Source: an uncultured Prevotellaceae bacterium
Lineage (GTDB): Bacteria; Bacteroidota; Bacteroidia; Bacteroidales; Bacteroidaceae
Assembly: GCA_947167515.1 (NCBI GenBank)
Contig: CAMVIM010000009.1
Location: 72,522 to 122,268, forward strand
Length of the DNA stretch: 49,747 bases
Direction of reading: 5' to 3'
Shown here: positions 40,524 to 47,091 of the stretch, in pieces
Layout: each line of letters opens with the position of its first letter
Position numbering within the stretch: position 1 is the stretch's first letter
Notes under the pieces: model-generated
Seen by the model: only the letters and a program-made list of their open reading frames with translations
Databases searched by the model: none
Told to the model about the DNA's origin: nothing
Translations under genes and position numbers: made by a program

Positions 40524-41210
40524 TTATTCCTCCTTTTCTGAAATTTCTTTGATGTATTCTGTCATCATTTCTTTCTCATTGTAATAGACTTCGTGCTCCT
40601 CATACACTTGCACGCTTGCATCGAACGACACCTGGCTCACCATGTCGAAGTTGTCCACATACCAGTCGCCACGTTCAAATACCAGATAGAGCTTCATTTT
40701 GGTCTCATAATGTAGCCTGACTTCCACCAGCACTTCGGCACGATGCATGGTGACATTGTCCACATCTAATACTTCAAAGCTCCAGTCCTTCAGGTCTTCA
40801 TCCTCCCAGGAGGCTAAAGTCCAGTGGTTATACACCAAGTCCGCTTCTTCCTGCAGGTCTTTCCCCTTGCTCTTCGCCACTTTCTCGGCCAAGGCACGGA
40901 GCCTCAGATAATTCTCGGAGCAACATTGCTGGTCGTCCTTGAGTTCGTAGAAGGACTTGACCCGTTGGATGATGTAGTGGGTGTTGTGTTGTTTGTCGTT
41001 GGGCGCAGGTTCGTCGTTGGCGATGGTGTCGGCCTCGATGCTGTCCAGGGCATCGTAGATGTCCAACTTCGCGACGGTGGCTGTATCGATGCCGATGCCG
41101 GGGCCGCCACAGATGGGGGTGTCCTTGCTCTTGTCCTTGCCGCCCCAGTTGCAGCTGCTGAACAGCGACAGCAGTCCGGCTGTCCATAAGGTTATCATAG
41201 TCTTGTTCAT
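40524..41210 (-). CDS. Lipoprotein with DUF3828-like domain (cluster gene G)
   Basis: 228 residues. Lipoprotein signal with lipobox FSSC (Cys20). The mature domain (~78-200) is homologous to the C-terminal half of the protein at 41243: QRVKSFYELKDDQQCCSENY against QRVNSFYKTMDDQKNCSEAY, then DWSFEVLDVDNVTMHRAEVL against DWSYKILEVTNISAKRAEAV, and FERGDWYVDNF against LERGDWYVDNF. The pattern W....I......A.V.V...........L..E.GDWYVDNF is reminiscent of DUF3828 proteins, NTF2-like envelope domains; this is tentative. Co-transcribed with F and H. Confidence 0.8.
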   Translation of the reverse strand: MNKTMITLWTAGLLSLFSSCNWGGKDKSKDTPICGGPGIGIDTATVAKLDIYDALDSIEADTIANDEPAPNDKQHNTHYIIQRVKSFYELKDDQQCCSENYLRLRALAEKVAKSKGKDLQEEADLVYNHWTLASWEDEDLKDWSFEVLDVDNVTMHRAEVLVEVRLHYETKMKLYLVFERGDWYVDNFDMVSQVSFDASVQVYEEHEVYYNEKEMMTEYIKEISEKEE

Positions 41211-41242
41211 ATTCTGTTTGATTGATGTACAAAAGGTGGGTG

Positions 41243-42334
41243 TCAGAAGGTGAAGATTTCCAAGAGTTCCTTTTCATCATACCTTTTTGAGACTTGGTCG
41301 GAATCTCCTGATTCTTCACTCTCGGAGTTTTGGGATGTAACGATGTAGAAGTTATCTACATACCAATCGCCTCGTTCGAGGGTGAGGATGAGACGGACAA
41401 TGGACTCGCGCTCCTTGCCTACAGAAACAACGGCTTCGGCACGTTTGGCTGATATGTTGGTCACTTCCAGAATCTTGTAGCTCCAGTCGGAACTTTGTGC
41501 GTCAGAGTCTTCGCCGCAGGTCCAATGGTTGGGGTATATGCTGCTGCGCTTGGCTGGGGTGGTGTCGAACTTGTCGGCGCTTTCTATGGCTGCATTGAGT
41601 ATCTGAAGATACGCTTCGGAACAGTTCTTCTGGTCGTCCATAGTCTTGTAGAAGGAGTTGACGCGCTGTGTGATGTGAGCCACAGTGTGCAGTCGGTCAG
41701 CAGGTGCGGGAGGGGCGGCTATGTAGGCGTCGTCCGTGGAGTTGCCTCGGCTGATGAGGAGGCTGTCGCCACCGGGATAGACGGAGATGATGGCGGGGAG
41801 AAAATGCATGCCATCGGAGGAGGCGCAGGCTTTTTTGGCTACTCGCTTGTCAATGGTGTAGAGTGTGAAGATGCCTTTGCCCCAGCTCTTCACTCGCGCG
41901 TCGGTCAGGGAGTCCTGCTCGAAGTACATGCGTTCGCGGAGAAACATGTCAGCTGTGCCGATGATGGCTGTATAGATGGTGTCATCATCTGCCTCGTGCG
42001 TTGGCTGACTAAGGTGGAAGGTGATGAAGCCGTCGGATGAGGCTTGGCGGTATGTCACTCCGTCGCGAGGCATGGGATTGCCTTCGTGTACAGGCAGGTT
42101 GACTTGCACGTTCACCTTGTTGAGAGTAGCTACCTCTTCGGGTGTTTGCGGGTTCTTTTCGGAGAAGACAGAGGGGAGCCAGTACTCGCCGGCCTGTTCA
42201 TACGTCCATCCGTCCATGATGGGTTGTCCGGTCTTGCCTCCGTTGATGTTGGGGCGACCAAGGTTGCATGCCGTCAGCACCAGGACTGCTATGCCTAGTG
42301 CCGCGAGGGTTTTGGTGTGGTGTTTCTTGTTCAT
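41243..42334 (-). CDS. Lipoprotein fusing the F and G domains (cluster gene H)
   Basis: 363 residues, first gene of the cluster. Lipoprotein signal with lipobox LTAC (Cys23). Residues ~80-205 carry the gene F domain and ~215-330 the gene G domain, with the matches given under those genes. So the two domains are encoded both as separate lipoproteins and as one chain, in the same operon. This arrangement usually marks physical partners. The upstream gap holds the 12-unit GTAC array and a distant promoter. The C-terminus is acidic and extends past the G domain. Function unknown. Confidence 0.82.
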   Translation of the reverse strand: MNKKHHTKTLAALGIAVLVLTACNLGRPNINGGKTGQPIMDGWTYEQAGEYWLPSVFSEKNPQTPEEVATLNKVNVQVNLPVHEGNPMPRDGVTYRQASSDGFITFHLSQPTHEADDDTIYTAIIGTADMFLRERMYFEQDSLTDARVKSWGKGIFTLYTIDKRVAKKACASSDGMHFLPAIISVYPGGDSLLISRGNSTDDAYIAAPPAPADRLHTVAHITQRVNSFYKTMDDQKNCSEAYLQILNAAIESADKFDTTPAKRSSIYPNHWTCGEDSDAQSSDWSYKILEVTNISAKRAEAVVSVGKERESIVRLILTLERGDWYVDNFYIVTSQNSESEESGDSDQVSKRYDEKELLEIFTF

Positions 42335-42369
42335 ATCGATTCAGGTGTTGGTTAGTCCTCTATTTTTAC

Positions 42370-42630
42370 CTCCTTCACAAGTACAACAGTCCTCCTTCAC
42401 AAGTACAACAGTCCTCCTTCGTAAGTACAACAGTACTCCTTCGTAAGTACTGCAGTCCTCCTTCGTAAGTACTGCAGTCTTTGTGTGTTAGTACTTTACT
42501 CCGCACTCATCAGTACTCTTGTCTTGATTCAGAAGTACTTCTCTCCTTATTCAGAAGTACTTCTCTCCTTATTCAGTGGTACTTGTCTCCTCATTCGGAA
42601 GTACTTCTCTCCTTATTCAGTGGTACTGAT
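42370..42630. repeat. 22-bp tandem array with 12 exactly phased GTAC cores
   Basis: GTAC occurs at 42381, 42403, 42425, 42447, 42469, 42491, 42513, 42535, 42557, 42579, 42601 and 42623: every step is exactly 22 bp. Units 1-5 follow CTCCTTC(A/G)(C/T)AAGTAC. Units 6-7 are diverged outside the core. Units 8-12 follow CTCCTTATTCAGAAGTAC or a GTGGTAC variant. Many cores extend to AAGTACTT, a palindrome. There are no unique spacers, so it is not a CRISPR. In the minus-strand transcript each unit carries AAGGAG-type sequence. The array occupies most of the gap between gene H and the malY-like gene. Confidence 0.95.
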
Positions 42631-42659
42631 GAGGATGCTGCGGTTTGATTGTCGGTGTG

Positions 42660-42691
42660 CAAAAATACATGTATTTGTGTAATACTGCAAG
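42660..42691 (-). promoter_or_regulatory. Candidate promoter of the zinc-ribbon/lipoprotein cluster
   Basis: On the minus strand CTTG (42688-42691), 20 bp spacer, TATTTTTG (42660-42667). Transcription would start near 42654 and pass through the whole GTAC array, giving a ~320-nt leader before gene H. No better box is seen closer to gene H. Confidence 0.55.
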
Positions 42692-42734
42692 ATATTTGGC
42701 AGGAAATTGGTGAAAAAGTGACAAAAAAGTGGAA

Positions 42735-43904
42735 TCAGCAGCTGCTGACTCCACTTATGATGCGTTTGATGCCTTCCTCGACGCGGCTACGTTGCGTGGC
42801 GAGGTTGATGCGGATGTAGCCTTCGCCAGCCGTTTGACCATACATCGTGCCGGGGTTCACATAGACTTTGGCGTGCTTCAGCAGATGGTCTGCCACTTGC
42901 TGGGAAGTCTTGCCTGTGGCGCGGATGTCCATCCACATCAGGTAGGTGCCTTCCAACGTGGTGACGGGGCAGTGGGGCAGGGCTTCGCTGAGCATCTGTC
43001 GGGCTAGTTGGTAGTTGCTGGCGATGTAGGCGTTGAGTTGGTCGAACCATACCTCGCCCTCGGCAGAGTAAGCGGCTTGCAGGGCTATCACACCAAAGGG
43101 ATTCACGTCACACACCTCGTTGATGTTGATGGCCTTATCCACCTTGGCGCGGATGGTATCGTCCTTCACGATGATGTTGGCAATCTGTAAGCCCGCGATG
43201 TTGAAAGCCTTGGAAGGTGAGATGCATACCGCACTGTTCTGGGCAAACTCCTCGCTGATGGAGGCGAAAGGCGTGTAGGTGTGGCCAGGCATGGTGAACT
43301 CGCAATGGATTTCGTCGCTGATGACGAACACCCCATGCCGCAAGCATATCTCGCCCATGCGTGTCAATTCCTCCCGTGTCCACACACGTCCTGCCGGGTT
43401 GTGAGGGTTGCAGAGCAGAAAGACTTTCACGTTTGGGTCGGCACACTTCTGCTCAAAGTCTTCCCAATCCACCTCATAGCGTTGACTCACCATCTTGAGC
43501 GGATTTTCCGCAAGGATACAACCATTGTTTCTGATGCTGGAAAAGAAGCAATTATACACAGGTGTCTGCACGAGCACCTTGTCTTCCTCGCTGGTGACAG
43601 CTTTGATGATGGCCGAGATAGCTGGTACCACGCCGCTGGTGTAGATGAACGACTTTCTGTTTGTCGTCCATCCGTGCCGACGTACGAACCACTGGATGGT
43701 GGCCTCATAATAACTCTCTGGTACCAACGTGTAGCCAAAACAGCCGTGCTGCATTCTTTTCTTCAACGCCTCCAGCACACAAGGAGCCGTCTCGAAGTCC
43801 ATGTCAGCTACCCACATGGGGATGATGTCGGGGTCGGAAAACTCATCCCATTTCACGCAGTTGGAACCTCTTCTGTCGATGATTTTGTTAAAGTCGTAAG
43901 TCAT
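42735..43904 (-). CDS. MalY/PatB-type PLP-dependent C-S lyase
   Basis: 389 residues, normal for the family. A fold-type I PLP enzyme, most like MalY/PatB cystathionine beta-lyases that cleave cystathionine or cysteine conjugates. The family opening is present (YDFNKIIDRRGSNCVKWDEF, then PMWVADMDFETAP). Other marks are TSGVVPAISAIIKA, CNPHNPAGRVW, the Asp of VISDEIHCEF and the PLP lysine in SPSKAFNIAGLQ, then the Arg of YIRINLA. Cytosolic. It overlaps the DUF3737 gene by 4 bp (43901-43904), so the two are translationally coupled. It also follows the MATE gene in the same run. Aminotransferase activity is possible but less likely. Confidence 0.92.
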   Translation of the reverse strand: MTYDFNKIIDRRGSNCVKWDEFSDPDIIPMWVADMDFETAPCVLEALKKRMQHGCFGYTLVPESYYEATIQWFVRRHGWTTNRKSFIYTSGVVPAISAIIKAVTSEEDKVLVQTPVYNCFFSSIRNNGCILAENPLKMVSQRYEVDWEDFEQKCADPNVKVFLLCNPHNPAGRVWTREELTRMGEICLRHGVFVISDEIHCEFTMPGHTYTPFASISEEFAQNSAVCISPSKAFNIAGLQIANIIVKDDTIRAKVDKAININEVCDVNPFGVIALQAAYSAEGEVWFDQLNAYIASNYQLARQMLSEALPHCPVTTLEGTYLMWMDIRATGKTSQQVADHLLKHAKVYVNPGTMYGQTAGEGYIRINLATQRSRVEEGIKRIISGVSSC

Positions 43905-44758
43905 GCGTTCAGGTTTTTCACGATTACCTTTGCGTCGGCAGGTGCCTTCTGGTTCTTGTCCCAGATGAGTTCACCAACCTTGCCTTCCACCACGACAGTG
44001 CCGCTGGTGGGGTTCTTGATGCTGTGCACATCACCTTTGATGGTGCCGTTCACAGTCGAGTATTCGAGAATGAGGTTGGCATCCTCCCCAAAGGTGCAGT
44101 CTTCGAGCGTGAGCCCATCCACATAGCAGAGCAGTTGCTCGCCCGTCAGGTGGCAGCGCACAAGGCGGATGTTCTTGCCGTACCAAGCCAGATACTCGCC
44201 ATTGATTTCGGAATCGTAGATGGTCACGTTCTCCGACTCCCAGAAGGAATCCTTGGAGTTGATGATGGCATCGTGTATCTCCACGTTCTTGGCATATTGG
44301 AAAGCGTAGTTGCCTTCCTGATGGTAGTGCTCAATCTTGATGTTCTCGGAGTGCATGAAAGCGTAGTCGCAGTTGTCGATGCGCACGTTCTTCAACTCGA
44401 TGTTCTTGCAGTCCCACAGATATTGCTCTCCGTTGGGGAAGTCGGTGTTCTCCACATAGATGCCATCCATGCGGCGAAACAGCTTGGGGGCATCGACCTT
44501 GCAGTTGGTCATGCGGCAGTTGCGTGAATACCAAAGGCTGCTACGTGCACTCTCGGCAAAGTAGCAGTTGTTGACACGGAACCCGTCGTTCTCCCAAAAC
44601 ACATACTTTCCTTCGAAGCGACAGCCTTCTGCCTCGATGTTGCTGCTCTCCTTGATGGAGGACTCGCCAAGGTGGATGGTCACGTTCTCCAACCGCAAGT
44701 CGTGGGAGGCATAGAGAGGACGCTCACCTCCAAATTCTTCATTCTTAATAGTTTTCAT
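43901..44758 (-). CDS. DUF3737 beta-helix protein
   Basis: 285 residues, no signal peptide. It matches DUF3737: repeated short coils such as SSNIEAEGCRFEGKYVFWEN, YFAESARSSLWYSRNCRMTN, KNIELKNVRIDNCDYAFMHS and KNVEIHDAIINSKDSFWESE. These form a right-handed beta-helix with Asn/Cys ladders and stacked Trp/Phe. The biochemical role is not established. The gene overlaps the MATE gene by 14 bp and the MalY-like gene by 4 bp, so the three are tightly coupled. The pairing with a C-S lyase suggests a shared substrate, but this is inference. Confidence 0.9.
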   Translation of the reverse strand: MKTIKNEEFGGERPLYASHDLRLENVTIHLGESSIKESSNIEAEGCRFEGKYVFWENDGFRVNNCYFAESARSSLWYSRNCRMTNCKVDAPKLFRRMDGIYVENTDFPNGEQYLWDCKNIELKNVRIDNCDYAFMHSENIKIEHYHQEGNYAFQYAKNVEIHDAIINSKDSFWESENVTIYDSEINGEYLAWYGKNIRLVRCHLTGEQLLCYVDGLTLEDCTFGEDANLILEYSTVNGTIKGDVHSIKNPTSGTVVVEGKVGELIWDKNQKAPADAKVIVKNLNA

Positions 44759-46226
44759 AGATGGTTTCTGTCTTTATCAGTTCTTCATGTTCTTCTTTTT
44801 CTGCTGGGGTCGGAATGCCTCGTGTCTCTTCCATGCTGATGTTGCTCCAGCTGCGGCGGCTCAGGCGGAAGAGGAAGGCGATGCCACGCCAACAGAGTTC
44901 CGCACACATGGCTATCCACACGCCACGCAACCCCATCGACGGAGCCAAAATCAAGGCTAACGTGAGACGCACCACCCAGATGCTGGCAAGGTTCATGATG
45001 CTGGGCACTAATGTCTTGCCCGAACCGACGAACACGCCGTATGCCACGATGCTGGCGGCAAACATCGGTTCTGCCCATGCCTCGATGCGGAGCACTTCGG
45101 TGCCTAACTCCACCACTTCCATGTCGGTGGTGACCATCTGCATCATCTCTGGCGCAAACACACCCATGAGCACACCCATCAGTGCCATGATGCTCATACC
45201 CAATCCCATGGAAATCCAGGCGAAACTGCGCATCAGGTCTTTGCGCCGTGCACCGAGACTTTGTCCCACAAGGGTGGTGGCTGCCTCAGAGATGCCATAG
45301 CCTGGCATGTAGCAGAGGCTCTCGATGTTGATGCCAAAGGTGTTGGCGGCAAGGGCGACCGAACCTAAGGGGGCAATGATGCCTGTGATGGCTATCTGTG
45401 CGCCGCACATCACGCCTCGCTCCAAACTGATGGGGGAGCCTATGGTACAGGCCTTGAGCAGGGTGCGCTTGCTGGGAATGTAGCGTGACCAGTCCCAATG
45501 ACCCGCCAGTTCGGTGTCGAGGGCAAAACGCAGCTGCTGGTCACGCACCGACATGAAGTAGAGCATGAGGATCATGGTGATGGCGTAGGCCACGAGGGTG
45601 CCGTAGGCAGCTCCTGCTGTGCCCATGTGGAAAACGAAAATGAAAAGGTAGTTGAACGCCACATCGAGCACACACATCAGGGCGTTGAGAAAGCTGGGCA
45701 CCTTGATGTTGCCGCTACATCGCAGGCTGCCTGCCGCCAACATGTTGATTTCGAGCACGGGCAGGGCAAACGCCACGATGGTGAAATATTCTGATGCGCC
45801 AGCGCAGATGTCGGCATCGGCACCTAACCAAATGGGGAGGTAGGGGGCGATGAACAGTCCGATGAGACTCAGCGCTAGGCTGAAGACGAGTCCTGTGAAG
45901 ATGCCTTGACGGATGATGTTGCGCGCACCGCGCAGGTCTTCGGCCCCTACATGATGTGCCACCTGCACGGAAAAGCCTGCCGCAAATGCCGAACAAAGTC
46001 CGCCAAACAGCCAGATGGTGGTGGACACCAAACCGACTGTGGCGGACTCTTTTGTGCCGAGATGCCCCAACATGGCGGCATCGATAATCTGCATCGCCAC
46101 CGACGATATCTGCGCCACCATGGCAGGAAGACTCAAAAGCACGGTCAGCCGCAGCTTTTCTTGCCACGACATGCTCCGTGCTCCTTTCCTGACCAGTGCC
46201 AGCAGTTCGTCTTTCGTCAATGTCAT
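44745..46226 (-). CDS. MATE-family efflux transporter
   Basis: 493 residues with 12 predicted membrane helices. Opens with RLTVLLSLPAMVAQISSVAM and the MATE signature region DAAMLGHLGTKESATVGL. The second half repeats the fold (SPISLERGVMCGAQIAITGI; YMPGYGISEAATTLVGQSLG). It exports cationic or other small molecules with Na+ or H+ influx across the inner membrane. The substrate is unknown. The acidic C-terminal tail (~35 residues) is an addition. Overlaps the DUF3737 gene by 14 bp. It starts 54 bp after the TlpA-like gene, perhaps in the same transcript. Confidence 0.94.
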   Translation of the reverse strand: MTLTKDELLALVRKGARSMSWQEKLRLTVLLSLPAMVAQISSVAMQIIDAAMLGHLGTKESATVGLVSTTIWLFGGLCSAFAAGFSVQVAHHVGAEDLRGARNIIRQGIFTGLVFSLALSLIGLFIAPYLPIWLGADADICAGASEYFTIVAFALPVLEINMLAAGSLRCSGNIKVPSFLNALMCVLDVAFNYLFIFVFHMGTAGAAYGTLVAYAITMILMLYFMSVRDQQLRFALDTELAGHWDWSRYIPSKRTLLKACTIGSPISLERGVMCGAQIAITGIIAPLGSVALAANTFGINIESLCYMPGYGISEAATTLVGQSLGARRKDLMRSFAWISMGLGMSIMALMGVLMGVFAPEMMQMVTTDMEVVELGTEVLRIEAWAEPMFAASIVAYGVFVGSGKTLVPSIMNLASIWVVRLTLALILAPSMGLRGVWIAMCAELCWRGIAFLFRLSRRSWSNISMEETRGIPTPAEKEEHEELIKTETIYENY

Positions 46227-46280
46227 CTCTCTTTCCTGTCTCTGTAGGCTACCTCCGGGTGGCGGCCTTCTCTCTCTTGC

Positions 46281-47048
46281 TTATTTCAGCACCTCAGCCA
46301 CGGCTTTCTCCACGGCGTCGCCGCGCAGATTCCGCTTCACGATGGTGCCATCAGGACCAAAGAGGATGATTTGCGGAATGCCGTTGATGCCGTAAGCATC
46401 GCTGCCAGCCTTCTGGGCGTTCATCATCTGGGGGTAGGGGATGCCTAACTGTTCAATGGCTTTCTTGGTATCTTCAGGCTTGTCCCAGGTGGCTACGCCC
46501 AGCACTTCGAACTTGTCGCCTTTGTACTTGTTATATACCTTGATGAGATTAGGTATCTCTGCACGGCAAGGACCGCACCAGCTGGCCCAGAAATCGACCA
46601 GCACGTACTTGCCTTTGCCCACATAGTCGGAGAGTTTGGTCACCTTGCCTTCATACTCAGCCTCGAAGTCCTTGAACTTCTTGCCTTCGCCTGTCTCCTG
46701 CTGAACAAGCCACTCTTTCTTGGCCTCTTGCAGTTGGGCGTGGTTCTTGAAATACTCGTCACCATCGACCAGTTTGATGAGCTCGTCGGTAGGCATCAGG
46801 AAGGAGAGAATGCTCTGGATGACGTAAACACCTGCATCGTTCTTGTTCTCTTTCACAAAGTCGAGTGCCGCAGCTTTTGCCGCTGCATCGTCATTGTCGG
46901 CAATGGTTTCAAACTTGGCGAAAAGAGGAGCGAGGGCTTCTTTCATCTCGCTTTCGGTCATCACTTTCTGTGCAGGTTTGCTGTCTTGTGCGCAGCTGGT
47001 GGCAGTCATGAGTGCCAGAACTGCCAGCATGGTAATCATTTTTTTCAT
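46281..47048 (-). CDS. TlpA-type thiol-disulfide oxidoreductase lipoprotein
   Basis: 255 residues. Signal MKKMITMLAVLALMTATS with a Cys at 19, a probable lipobox (ATSC). A helical N-terminal region (~30-125) precedes a thioredoxin fold with the intact active site WASWCGPCR (Cys157 and Cys160/161) and the cis-Pro loop GIPQIILFGPDGTIVKRNL. In the envelope it would reduce or isomerise disulfides, as in cytochrome maturation or oxidative-stress repair in TlpA/ResA relatives. Unlike the lipoprotein at 29896, its redox cysteines are present. Placed 43 bp after the S9 peptidase gene. Confidence 0.93.
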   Translation of the reverse strand: MKKMITMLAVLALMTATSCAQDSKPAQKVMTESEMKEALAPLFAKFETIADNDDAAAKAAALDFVKENKNDAGVYVIQSILSFLMPTDELIKLVDGDEYFKNHAQLQEAKKEWLVQQETGEGKKFKDFEAEYEGKVTKLSDYVGKGKYVLVDFWASWCGPCRAEIPNLIKVYNKYKGDKFEVLGVATWDKPEDTKKAIEQLGIPYPQMMNAQKAGSDAYGINGIPQIILFGPDGTIVKRNLRGDAVEKAVAEVLK

Positions 47049-47091
47049 ACTTGTTGTGTTATTGGTTAATAATCTTTATATATGTTTGTGT

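Noticed and set aside
42370-42630. CRISPR array
   Set aside because: The repeated unit is a continuous 22 bp without unique spacers, and no cas genes are near.
42268-42682. Short plus-strand frames through the GTAC array as repeat peptides
   Set aside because: 22 bp is not a multiple of three, so the frames shift through the repeat; they lack start context and are not kept through the whole array.
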